Shown here: positions 13,981-21,666 of the stretch, piece by piece
Layout: each line of letters begins with the position of its first letter
Position numbering within the stretch: position 1 is the stretch's first letter
NCBI GenBank assembly: GCA_047608975.1
Contig: JBLFYM010000096.1
Span: forward strand, 1 to 21,713
Reading direction: 5' to 3'
DNA from: GCA-2715965 sp047608975
GTDB lineage: Bacteria; Verrucomicrobiota; Verrucomicrobiia; Limisphaerales; JAYPXF01
Length of the DNA stretch: 21,713 nucleotides
Notes under the pieces: generated by a model
Seen by the model: only the letters and a program-made list of their open reading frames with translations
What the model was told of the DNA's origin: nothing
The model's database searches: none
Position numbers and translations under genes: made by a program

Positions 13981-15042
13981 CTAAGCGCTGCTTTCGAATT
14001 CCATATTTACGCCTCCGTCGGCGGCCTTGGAGGGACGATCGAACTTAAGCCCGCTCGCCTTGTCCGAAATGATCTGCATACACCCCGCCAGCTCTTCCTT
14101 GCGCAACTTCAAATACTCGTCAGCGATCGATTGGAGATCGTCCACGTTGTAAACATAAACGTCGTCCATGAAGTTGATCTCCGGCTCGATATCACGGGGA
14201 ACCGCAATGTCGATCAGCAGAAGTTTGCGCCCATCGCGCTGGGCCAGCAGCGGCTCCAGCGTCTTGCGGGTAATCAGATAATGCGGAGCCGCGGTGCTGC
14301 TGATCACGATATCCACCAACGGGAACTCCTTTGGCCAGTCATCGAAATGTACCGCGCGCCCGCCCAGTTCGCCCGCCAGAGTCTGCGCGCGTTCAAATGA
14401 TCGGTTGGACACCATCACACTGCGCGCCCCCCGGCTAAGTAACGCCCGAGCCGTCTTTTCACTTGTATCCCCGGCACCGATCACCATCACATGGTGTTGA
14501 TCCAGTGACTCAAAAATTTTCTGAGCCAGCTCGACCGCAACCGAAGCGACCGAGACACTGCCCCGCTGAATATTCGTCTCCGTCCTGATCTTCTTTGCCA
14601 CGTTGAACGAAGTCTGAAACGCCTTGTTCAACACCTTGCCAGTGTAATTGCTCTTCAACGCCAACTCATACGCCTGCTTGATCTGCCCAAGAATTTCAGT
14701 CTCACCCAACACCATCGAGTCCAACCCGCTGGCCACCTTGAACAGATGCTCCAAACTCTGCTGCTGTGTGAATTCATAGAAATCATCCGCGCCTTCCTCG
14801 GACAATTCCTTGAACTCGACGACGAACTCCTTCAGCCGTCGAATCGCCTGATGAGCCTCGATCGTCACGGCCGCATAGACCTCCATACGGTTACAGGTTG
14901 AAAGAATCACCGCCTCTTCAACACCTTCGATCGACAAGGCCTTCTCCAAGGCGGTCGGGACCAGGGATTCACTGATGGAATAGCGCTCACGCACCTCGAC
15001 TGGCGCGGTGTGATGACTGATTCCGATGACGACGATTGGCAT
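13981..15042 (-). CDS. hemA: Glutamyl-tRNA reductase, short form
   Basis: It reduces glutamyl-tRNA(Glu) to glutamate-1-semialdehyde, the first committed step of C5 tetrapyrrole synthesis. The 353-residue product has the catalytic domain (about 1-150) with GISHHTAPVEVRE at the start and the nucleophile Cys50 in STCNRMEVY, the LFKVASGLDSMVLGETEILG signature (about 111-130), and a NADPH domain (about 160-300) with GAGDTSEKTARAL, where the last Gly of the usual GxGxxG is Ser. The protein stops at the start of the long spinal helix (QSIADEYLKLRKEELAG), about 60-100 residues short of the common form, so most of the dimerisation domain is absent. The next gene starts 6 bases on, so no lost exon-like remainder follows. 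The start is 4 bases after the CcsA-like stop. Confidence 0.95.
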   Translation of the reverse strand: MPIVVIGISHHTAPVEVRERYSISESLVPTALEKALSIEGVEEAVILSTCNRMEVYAAVTIEAHQAIRRLKEFVVEFKELSEEGADDFYEFTQQQSLEHLFKVASGLDSMVLGETEILGQIKQAYELALKSNYTGKVLNKAFQTSFNVAKKIRTETNIQRGSVSVASVAVELAQKIFESLDQHHVMVIGAGDTSEKTARALLSRGARSVMVSNRSFERAQTLAGELGGRAVHFDDWPKEFPLVDIVISSTAAPHYLITRKTLEPLLAQRDGRKLLLIDIAVPRDIEPEINFMDDVYVYNVDDLQSIADEYLKLRKEELAGCMQIISDKASGLKFDRPSKAADGGVNMEFESSA

Positions 15043-15046
15043 GTGA

Positions 15047-15865
15047 TCAGTTGTGCAACTGCGACATGAGATTCGTCCCCCAAAAAGTCAACAGAACGAA
15101 AATAAAACTACCCAACGCCCCCCATGCAAACCGTTTGCCGGCCAGATGAAAACGCCAGTGCCAGACGATTAGCACTAGATAAATCAGCCAGACCAACCCG
15201 GACCACAATACCTTCGAATCGGAGGCAAACGAGATTTGTTCAGGCTTGTCGACCGCCAAAGGAATCACCAGAAGTCCGACCGTCAGCAGCGCAAAACCGG
15301 ACGTCAGCAGTCGGCTGACGACACTTTCAATGCGTTCGATGGACGGCAGCTTGGAGAGGATTGCCTTGATCTTGTGCAGCTTGAGATCGTGCTCCTGAGT
15401 GAGATACATAACCGCGGCGACCGAGCTCAGGCCGAATGCCCCATAAGAAAGCATGATCATCGCCGCGTGTAGACTGATCCACCCGCCGGTGAAAATGGAC
15501 TCCGGACCCGGTGGTGGATCCAGCGATGGCATCAGTGCGAACACCCCTACCGCGAACGCCAGAGGTGACACAAACCCACCCAGAAATCTGAACCGCGAAA
15601 CCACCCCAATCGCCGCGTAGGCCGCCACCAACGCCCAGATAAAGAAAGAGGTCGCCTCATACAAATTGTTCACCGGACAGCGATCGATCGAGAATCCACG
15701 CTTCGCCAGCGAGATCGTGTGAAAAACCAGCCCCGCCAGCAAAAGTCCATAATTGACCCGGTTATCCGCCCGGAAATTCTTCCGCCAGACGAACACGGAA
15801 AAAACCATGCTCAAACCGTAGATCACCACGGCGGCCAAAAAGAATTGTCGATCGGTCAATGACAC
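15047..15865 (-). CDS. CcsA/HemX-family membrane protein (cytochrome c assembly-like)
   Basis: I chose GTG 15865, giving 272 residues. The open frame extends further upstream, but that part is hydrophilic, unlike the family, and overlaps the divergent GHL10 gene. About eight hydrophobic helices are visible. Family signs are CPVNNLYEATSFFIW (the CcsA 'P-x-x-N-L-Y-E' region), SLHAAMIMLSYGAFGLSSVA, and a C-terminal FAWGALGSF...LTFWGTNLMSQLHN. CcsA/CcmC relatives handle haem for cytochrome c maturation; HemX, a shorter relative, is found beside hemA and influences GluTR level in Bacillus. Here the usual Trp-rich WGxxWxWD stretch is replaced by SDSKVLWSGLVW, while the flanking His residues appear to remain. 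Position directly upstream of hemA (4-base gap) favours a HemX-like role. Confidence 0.8.
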   Translation of the reverse strand: MSLTDRQFFLAAVVIYGLSMVFSVFVWRKNFRADNRVNYGLLLAGLVFHTISLAKRGFSIDRCPVNNLYEATSFFIWALVAAYAAIGVVSRFRFLGGFVSPLAFAVGVFALMPSLDPPPGPESIFTGGWISLHAAMIMLSYGAFGLSSVAAVMYLTQEHDLKLHKIKAILSKLPSIERIESVVSRLLTSGFALLTVGLLVIPLAVDKPEQISFASDSKVLWSGLVWLIYLVLIVWHWRFHLAGKRFAWGALGSFIFVLLTFWGTNLMSQLHN

Positions 15866-15997
15866 AGGTTGCAGCGTATTTGTTTTCGCAGCGGCGTCGC
15901 AAGCGGTTTCAACAATCACCGTCGCGCACCATTTGCAGCCACCGTTGAGCAAGTCCTGACGCAGACATTCCTTGTCATCATCGATTTGATTGTGAGA

Positions 15998-17590
15998 ATG
16001 CCTCTGCCTGTGGCAATTCCGGCAAAGAAATTCACCTTCCTGACGCACAGCTCCACATCGCGGATCATTGGCATCCTCGCGGTATTCGCCGGTCTCCTCC
16101 CCGTTTCCGCCCAGAAACGCTATTCCTACGTCGAAGTAACGGACGTAGCCCTGCCCACCCTGCCCCGAGAATTCCGGGCGGCGTGGGTTGCCACGGTTGG
16201 GAACATTGACTGGCCCTCCAAACCCGGTTTGCCGGTCGCGAAGCAAAAGGCTGAGATGATCGCAATTCTCAATCGGCTCCAGGCGCTGAAGATGAACGCA
16301 GTCATCCTCCAGGTTCGGCCCACCGCCGATGCGCTCTACCCCTCAAAACTGGAACCCTGGTCCTGGTATCTGACCGGCAACATGGGGCAACAACCGCATC
16401 CCTACTACGATCCGATCAGCTTCACCATCGAACAGGCGCGCCAGCGCGGAATAGAGTTCCACGCGTGGTTTAATCCATTCCGTGCCCGACACCCCACCTG
16501 CAAAGGAGCCGTCTCGAAACAACACATCACCCGTCGCCGCCCGGATCTCGTCCGGAAGTACGGCTCGCTCGAATGGATGGACCCCGGCCATCCGGAAGTG
16601 GTCGCCCAGTCCCTGCGCGTGATCATGGACGTCGTAAAGCGCTACGATCTCGATGGCGTTCACATCGACGACTATTTCTACCCTTATCCGGTCAAAGATC
16701 GCCGGGGCAAGGTGATCGATTTTCCAGATCGAACCACTTATCAGCGCTACCGCTCAACAGGCGGTAAGCTCGCCGTGCCAGATTGGCGACGGGACAACGT
16801 GAACCGATTCGTCAGAACGCTCTATGCTTCAATCAAGAAAACCAAACCCTGGGTAAAGGTGGGGATCAGCCCCTTCGGAATCTGGCGTCCCGGACACCCT
16901 CCGCAGATCAGGGGAATGGACGCCTATGAGGAGATCTACGCCAACGCACTACTCTGGTGGCAGCAGGGCTGGGTCGACTACTTTACCCCCCAACTCTACT
17001 GGCCGATCAACCCGCCCGCGCAAAGCTTCCCCGTCCTGCTCAAATGGTGGGCAGCGCAGAACATCCAACGTCGCCACCTTTGGCCCGGCATCTCGATCTG
17101 GGGCACGAAGGGCGGCCGTAAAGCTGAAGAAGTTGTAAACCAGGTGGCCGCCGCACGTCACCAGGCTGATGTCCACGGACAGGTTCTCTATGGGATGAAC
17201 GGTCTGCTCACCAACGCGGTTGGCGTCGCCTCCGCGTTGTCGCGCAAGGTTTACACGACTCGTGTCCTCCCCCCCGCCTCACCCTGGCTCAGTTCCAAAC
17301 GTCCCGCCAAACCGCAGGTAAGCTTCGGTCTGGACCCGGTTTCCAAGCTGGCCGGTTTTCACTGGCGGATCGATTCCCCAACTCCGCCCCGACACTGGAT
17401 CATGCAGACCAGGATCGGTGGGCGCTGGAACAGCAGGATACTGTCGGGCAAAGAGAAAACCTTCTTCATTCGCGGTGACCTGATCGCGCAACTCCCGGAA
17501 TACTTCGCGCTGTCCGCCGTCGATCGCAACGGCGTTCAAGGCCCCCCCATCGTCGCCCGCAAACGGGTCACGGTTGGAAACCCGGATTAG
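15998..17590 (+). CDS. GHL10/DUF187-family glycoside hydrolase, secreted
   Basis: From ATG 15998 the product is 530 residues. A hydrophobic signal core (IIGILAVFAGLLPVSA, about 23-38) indicates export. The GHL10 (DUF187) barrel spans about 50-400: REFRAAWVATVGNIDWPSK, ALKMNAVILQVRPTADALYP, HAWFNPF (155-161), DGVHIDDYFYPYP with Asp224-Asp225, VKVGISPFG, and WVDYFTPQLYWP. A C-terminal part (about 430-530) resembles a fibronectin type III-like sandwich. E. coli DigH (YddW), in the same family, cleaves peptidoglycan strands lacking stem peptides, so a peptidoglycan or related glycan substrate is plausible here but unproven. It diverges from the CcsA-like gene with 132 bases between, which should hold both promoters; I could not pick out clear boxes. 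Confidence 0.88.
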   Translation: MPLPVAIPAKKFTFLTHSSTSRIIGILAVFAGLLPVSAQKRYSYVEVTDVALPTLPREFRAAWVATVGNIDWPSKPGLPVAKQKAEMIAILNRLQALKMNAVILQVRPTADALYPSKLEPWSWYLTGNMGQQPHPYYDPISFTIEQARQRGIEFHAWFNPFRARHPTCKGAVSKQHITRRRPDLVRKYGSLEWMDPGHPEVVAQSLRVIMDVVKRYDLDGVHIDDYFYPYPVKDRRGKVIDFPDRTTYQRYRSTGGKLAVPDWRRDNVNRFVRTLYASIKKTKPWVKVGISPFGIWRPGHPPQIRGMDAYEEIYANALLWWQQGWVDYFTPQLYWPINPPAQSFPVLLKWWAAQNIQRRHLWPGISIWGTKGGRKAEEVVNQVAAARHQADVHGQVLYGMNGLLTNAVGVASALSRKVYTTRVLPPASPWLSSKRPAKPQVSFGLDPVSKLAGFHWRIDSPTPPRHWIMQTRIGGRWNSRILSGKEKTFFIRGDLIAQLPEYFALSAVDRNGVQGPPIVARKRVTVGNPD

Positions 17591-17601
17591 GTCGGGCAAC
17601 C

Positions 17602-18672
17602 TCAGCGGTTTGTTTGCGACAGTTCCATCAGCTCAAAGATCAGCGCCGGCGAAAATCGGATTGCACTGTTGTTCGCGGTCAGCACGAACGCCATCCGACG
17701 TTTCAGGTCCATCGCCAAAATGGTCTGAAACCCGCCCGTCCGACCGTCGTGCCAAAACAGATTGGTCGATCGGGTGCGCAAAATCCGCCAGCCATAATCC
17801 GTCACCGAACCGTCCGTTGCGATGGGGTTGGAACCTTTCAACACTCGACCTAGCGAATGGGTCAGCATGGACTTTTCCGGATTCAGAAATGCCTGCACAC
17901 AGTTCGCCAGATCGGATGGGGTTGATCGTAAGCCGCCGGCACCTTCCAACACTTGGAAGTTCCAGGGAGCCTTGGATTGACGCCCCGCGTACCCCGCGAC
18001 CAGCCTCGGTTTTTGCTGATCGGAAAGCTGGATTGTCGAGCTGTTCATCCGCAACGGCTCCAAGACCACGCCCTTCAGCAGTTTCTCGAACTCCTTGTTC
18101 CATGCCCGGTCCAGGAGATAGCTCAACAAGCCATATCCGAGTTGCGAGAACCGATAGGATTTGCGCAACTCTTCCGGCTCATAGTCTATCAGGAATTCGA
18201 TCAATCGCGCCCTTGAGTAGTCAGCGTACGGATCTTGCCCGCTCGCAGGAATGAAATTCAACGGCACCCGTGGCAGCCCCGATCGATGGATCAACAGTTC
18301 ACGGATGGTAATGGCAGCAACCTTGGTTGACCCGAATTCAAAATCATCTGGAAACAAATCCTTTATGGGTTGATCCAACCGCATCTTGTTCACGCGGACG
18401 CTCTCGGCCACGAGCAGAGAGGTGAACATCATTGAGACTTCCCCCACCTCGAACAACGAATCCCGTAGTGGGAGGTTCCAATTGCGCGCGACCTCACCCG
18501 CCTTGAAGTATTCAACGCCGCGGTCCGAAACCAGCGCACCTGTGATTCCTCCGACACGGTGTTGCTGAACGAGAAAGTCCAGGCGTGACTGAATCCCCTG
18601 TCCCAACGCGGCTTCACAGCTCAACCACCCGGCGATCAGCGCCAAAAGCAATATCTGCAATCGATTCTTCAT
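17602..18672 (-). CDS. Degenerate class C beta-lactamase-fold protein (likely pseudoenzyme)
   Basis: From ATG 18672 the product is 356 residues with a signal peptide (MKNRLQILLLALIAGWLSCE). An earlier ATG at 18708 would bury the signal. It aligns along its length with the hydrolase at 12748-13974 (for example LLIHRSGLPRVPLNF against HLATHMGGLPRMPANF, and FWHDGRTGGF against VWHNGGTGGF). The SxxK motif is lost: the GSITK position reads G77-E78-V79-S80-M81 (codons GAA GTC TCA ATG). YxN reads Phe175-Ser176-Gln177. Only the third motif, HDG (308-310), remains. With no nucleophile and no base it should not hydrolyse amides. The frame is intact and the fold landmarks are kept, so it is a pseudoenzyme rather than a decayed gene. 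It may bind ligands or regulate the active relative. It lies 94 bases after nspC and faces the GHL10 gene. Confidence 0.85.
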   Translation of the reverse strand: MKNRLQILLLALIAGWLSCEAALGQGIQSRLDFLVQQHRVGGITGALVSDRGVEYFKAGEVARNWNLPLRDSLFEVGEVSMMFTSLLVAESVRVNKMRLDQPIKDLFPDDFEFGSTKVAAITIRELLIHRSGLPRVPLNFIPASGQDPYADYSRARLIEFLIDYEPEELRKSYRFSQLGYGLLSYLLDRAWNKEFEKLLKGVVLEPLRMNSSTIQLSDQQKPRLVAGYAGRQSKAPWNFQVLEGAGGLRSTPSDLANCVQAFLNPEKSMLTHSLGRVLKGSNPIATDGSVTDYGWRILRTRSTNLFWHDGRTGGFQTILAMDLKRRMAFVLTANNSAIRFSPALIFELMELSQTNR

Positions 18673-18766
18673 CGAACTAATGACGGAACGGCCACCGTCG
18701 CGACTCATTTAATCGGCTCAGGTTTCTCACTGACTCGTTTAATGGAACAAACCGTGTGAACAGCGA

Positions 18767-19900
18767 TCAGGAAAGGCGATTCCGATAATCCTCGTATCCG
18801 AACTCACGGACCAGGTGAAACCGGTTCTCCGTCGGTTTCCAGATCCCGATCGATGGAAGTCGCACTCCGTTGAACATGGTGTTCTTCACCATCGTGTAGT
18901 GTGCCATGTCCTCGAATACCAGTCGGTCACCGGGCTGCAACGGTTCGCGAAATGAATAGTCACCGATTACATCACCCGCCAGACAGGTCAGTCCGCCCAG
19001 ACGATACGTGCAGGCCTTCACGGCCGGGTCGGACGCCCCGGTGATGGTCGGACGATACGGCATCTCCAACACATCCGGCATATGTGCGGTGGCCGACACG
19101 TCCAGAATCGCGATCGGCAACTGGTTCTGCACGATGTCCAGCACAGTGGCCACCAGCGTGCCGGTGTTGAGCGCAATTGCTTCTCCTGGTTCCAGATAAA
19201 CATCCACATCATACTGAGCCCTGAACTCCTTCAGCACGCGACATAGCCGCTCCACATCATAGTCCTCTCGAGTGATGTGATGCCCGCCGCCGAAGTTGAC
19301 CCATTTCAAATCCGGAATCAGTTCACCGAACTTCTCGATGAAATGCGGAAGGGTTCGTTCTAACGTGTCTGAGTTCTGCTCACACATCGTATGAAAGTGC
19401 AGCCCCTCCAACCCTTCGAGATCGGCTCCCTTAAGCTGATCGACCAGAACGCCGAGCCGTGAACACGGGGCGCAGGGATCGTAAATCTTCGTATCCACCT
19501 CGGAGTATTCCGGATTTACCCGAATGCCCATGGAGATCTCGCGATCGCACGCCAACACCGCCGGTCGAAAATGATGAAACTGATTGACCGAATTGAAGAC
19601 CAGATGATTGACGATCGGCAGCAGTTCCTCGATATCCTGCTCGCTGTAGGCCGGCGCATACGCGTGAATCTCACCGCCAAACTCCTCCTTCCCCAAACGT
19701 GCCTCGGCCACTGAACTTGCCGTGGTCCCGACCAGGTATTTGCTGATCAGTGGAAATGTGCTCCACATCGCGAACCCCTTGAGTGCCAGCAGAATCTTCG
19801 CGCCCGTCTTTTCCTGCACCTTCTTGAGCGTGATCAGGTTGGTGGTCAATACACTTTCATCAACCACATAGCAGGGTGAGGGAATCTTTTTTAAGTCCAT
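18767..19900 (-). CDS. nspC: Carboxynorspermidine/carboxyspermidine decarboxylase
   Basis: The 377-residue protein is a PLP-dependent fold III decarboxylase of the alanine racemase-like barrel type. The Schiff-base Lys41 lies in LLALKGFAMWSTFPLISKYL, a pattern particular to NspC. Other signs are SSVAEARLGKEEF (about 62-74), GLHFHTMCEQN (about 165-175), WVNFGGGHHITREDYD (about 200-215), VYLEPGEAIALNTGTL (about 234-250) and CLAGDVIGDYSF. It decarboxylates carboxy(nor)spermidine to (nor)spermidine in the cytoplasm. Substrate choice, spermidine or norspermidine, depends on the diamine available and cannot be read here. It starts 21 bases after the dehydrogenase gene and forms an operon with it. 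The ATG at 19900 begins the conserved KIPSPCYVVDE. Confidence 0.95.
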   Translation of the reverse strand: MDLKKIPSPCYVVDESVLTTNLITLKKVQEKTGAKILLALKGFAMWSTFPLISKYLVGTTASSVAEARLGKEEFGGEIHAYAPAYSEQDIEELLPIVNHLVFNSVNQFHHFRPAVLACDREISMGIRVNPEYSEVDTKIYDPCAPCSRLGVLVDQLKGADLEGLEGLHFHTMCEQNSDTLERTLPHFIEKFGELIPDLKWVNFGGGHHITREDYDVERLCRVLKEFRAQYDVDVYLEPGEAIALNTGTLVATVLDIVQNQLPIAILDVSATAHMPDVLEMPYRPTITGASDPAVKACTYRLGGLTCLAGDVIGDYSFREPLQPGDRLVFEDMAHYTMVKNTMFNGVRLPSIGIWKPTENRFHLVREFGYEDYRNRLS

Positions 19901-19921
19901 ATCAGAATTGGTCAGTCGGTC

Positions 19922-21097
19922 TCAAAGTTCTTGTATGTGCCACGGTAATCCGTTCGCCGCCAAAGCGTCCAGAAACGGATCCGGATCCAGCTGTTCAGGG
20001 CAGAACACGCCCGCACGATTCCACGCACCGTTCAATACCTGTTGGGCCGCAGTCACCGCCGGCACCCCAGTCGTATACGAGATCGCCTGCACGCCCACTT
20101 CATTGTAAGCCGCCTCGTGATCGCAGAGATTGTAAATCGCGATCTTCTTCTCGCGCCCCTCCTGACGTCCGCTGATCAGCGTGGCGATGCAGGTCTTGCC
20201 GGAGTAGCGCGGACCGAGGCAGGCGGGTTCCGGCAACACGGCTTTCAGAAACTGCAACGGAACGATCTTCTGCCCTTCATACTCGATCGGCTCCGTGCCA
20301 GTCAGCCCGACATTGCGCAGCACGTTCAGATGCCGGAGATAAGATTCTCCAAAAGTCATCCAGAACTTCACGCTCTTTACGCCCGGAATATTCTCGGCAA
20401 TGGAGATGACCTCCTCATGGAACATGAGATAACCGGTCCGGGTTCCGATCTCTGGAAATTCAAAGTCCTGCTTTACCGAAAGCGCTTCCGCTGACTTCAA
20501 CTCGCCAGCTTCGAAGTAAAACGCATCGGCCAGAATCTCCCGAATATTCGTTTCCGCATCAAAATTGGTTGCGAACGGCAAGCCATGATCGCCGTCGTTG
20601 CAGTCGATGATGTCGATTTGATCAATCTGATCGAAATGATGCTTTTGGGCGTAGGCACAAAAGACATTCACCACGCCCGGATCGAATCCAATGCTCAAGA
20701 CACCGGTTGCCCCGCCCTGCTCCATCCGTTCACCAAAAGCCAACTGCGGAGCATAGTCGGTCGCGAACATCTCCGGTTGGTCATACATCGAAGTGTCGAC
20801 GTAATGCACCGCCGTCCGGGCGCAGGCCTCCATGACGGGGAGATTCTGATATGGCTGAGCGACATTGATGACAATCGCGGCCTTCTCGCGCTCAATGAGC
20901 GCCGTCACTTCGTCGACCTTGTTCGCATCCACAGACGCCGTCGTCACGGGCGTCTCAATCCCCGTCGCGATTGCCGAACACTTCGACTCCGTGCGACTCG
21001 CAAGACAGATTCCAGAAAATACCTCCGGCAATTGCGCACACTTGTGAGCCACCACCTGGCCCACGCCGCCGGCACCAATAATCAAGACCTTACTCAT
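19922..21097 (-). CDS. Carboxynorspermidine/carboxyspermidine dehydrogenase (saccharopine dehydrogenase family)
   Basis: From ATG 21097 the product is 391 residues and begins MSKVLIIGAGGVGQVVAHKC, the Rossmann loop at residues 8-13. An ATG 8 codons earlier (21121) would add MGITAVLL and is less likely, because family members begin at the MSKVLI-like strand. Conserved blocks include SRTESKC, INVAQPYQNLPVMEACARTA, YVDTSMYDQPEMFATDYAP, GFDPGVVNVFCAYA, DCNDGDHGLPFATNFDAETN and a Pro-rich C-terminus. It condenses a diamine (putrescine or 1,3-diaminopropane) with L-aspartate 4-semialdehyde and reduces the imine with NADPH. It is the first gene of the polyamine pair. I give no symbol, because several are in use for this enzyme. 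Confidence 0.93.
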   Translation of the reverse strand: MSKVLIIGAGGVGQVVAHKCAQLPEVFSGICLASRTESKCSAIATGIETPVTTASVDANKVDEVTALIEREKAAIVINVAQPYQNLPVMEACARTAVHYVDTSMYDQPEMFATDYAPQLAFGERMEQGGATGVLSIGFDPGVVNVFCAYAQKHHFDQIDQIDIIDCNDGDHGLPFATNFDAETNIREILADAFYFEAGELKSAEALSVKQDFEFPEIGTRTGYLMFHEEVISIAENIPGVKSVKFWMTFGESYLRHLNVLRNVGLTGTEPIEYEGQKIVPLQFLKAVLPEPACLGPRYSGKTCIATLISGRQEGREKKIAIYNLCDHEAAYNEVGVQAISYTTGVPAVTAAQQVLNGAWNRAGVFCPEQLDPDPFLDALAANGLPWHIQEL

Positions 21098-21321
21098 CAA
21101 CAAAACCGCCGTAATGCCCATGCAGCAAAAGCGGCCGGTCTTTTAGCGGGGCTCGACTCACACCCGCAAGGAATTTAATGGCCGCGCTCCATGGGATTCC
21201 TCCAAACCATTGACCAGCTCCACCAAACACTAAAAATTCAGGTTCTTCGACGTTTCCAGCGGCATGACAGGTTCTGGGGAAATTCGAAATTCCAAAACTC
21301 AAGCCTCACATAAACACCAAT

Positions 21322-21446
21322 CGCCAAACTCCAGTCGGAAACAACGGGCTACCGCCGACCACATTGGAACACGCCGAATTCCCCGGGAAACCGTGATTAC
21401 TGGCCTGATTGGTGCTTGGAGTTTGGAGCATATTTGGAGTTTGGCG
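21322..21446. repeat. Short direct and inverted repeats (TTGGAGTTTGG / CGCCAAACTCC)
   Basis: TTGGAGTTTGG occurs twice, at 21416-21426 and 21434-21444, an 18-base period. CGCCAAACTCC at 21322-21332 is an exact 11-base reverse complement of GGAGTTTGGCG at 21436-21446, about 100 bases away. This may be an old mobile-element edge or a dispersed intergenic repeat; the sequence does not decide. Confidence 0.55.
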
Positions 21447-21577
21447 CTTGCGGCTTGAAGCTTTTCACCTGGTCAGCCGTTGGGTTCCCAATGTCCTCTG
21501 TTCCACCGAAAGCGTCGAAGAATCAAAAGTCATCCGTCCCCCTTTGGGCGTAATTTCGTATGTGTGAGGCGCTCTGA

Positions 21578-21666
21578 GAACCGCAACGCGGTTCAACTCC
21601 GGAGCCCAGTGTCGCGAAGCACACGCTGGGTTACCGCATGGCACCTGTTCAACCCTGAAGGGGTTG
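21578..21666. repeat. REP-like chain of three hairpins
   Basis: Three inverted repeats follow in close order. GAACCGC-AAC-GCGGTTC (21578-21594) is a perfect 7-bp stem. CCCAG..CTGGG (21605-21630) is an imperfect stem with an inner TGT/ACA pairing and a bulge. CAACCC-TGAAG-GGGTTG (21650-21666) is a 6-bp stem. The regular spacing and GC-rich stems resemble REP/BIME-like dispersed elements of PVC bacteria, which are moved in trans by RAYT transposases. Other copies cannot be checked from this window. Confidence 0.6.

Noticed and set aside
13939..14400. Plus-strand ORF opposite hemA (153 aa)
   Set aside because: It is antisense to the conserved hemA coding sequence and its translation has no domain; it is a codon-bias shadow. 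The same applies to the long plus-strand frame opposite the hydrolase at 12943-13923.
15866..16246. N-terminal extension of the CcsA/HemX-like ORF
   Set aside because: The extra 127 residues are hydrophilic with no family likeness and overlap the start of the divergent GHL10 gene; GTG 15865 begins just before the first membrane helix.
20585..21178. 197-codon plus-strand ORF opposite the dehydrogenase gene
   Set aside because: It lies over the Rossmann region of a well-conserved minus-strand gene and has no family pattern of its own.
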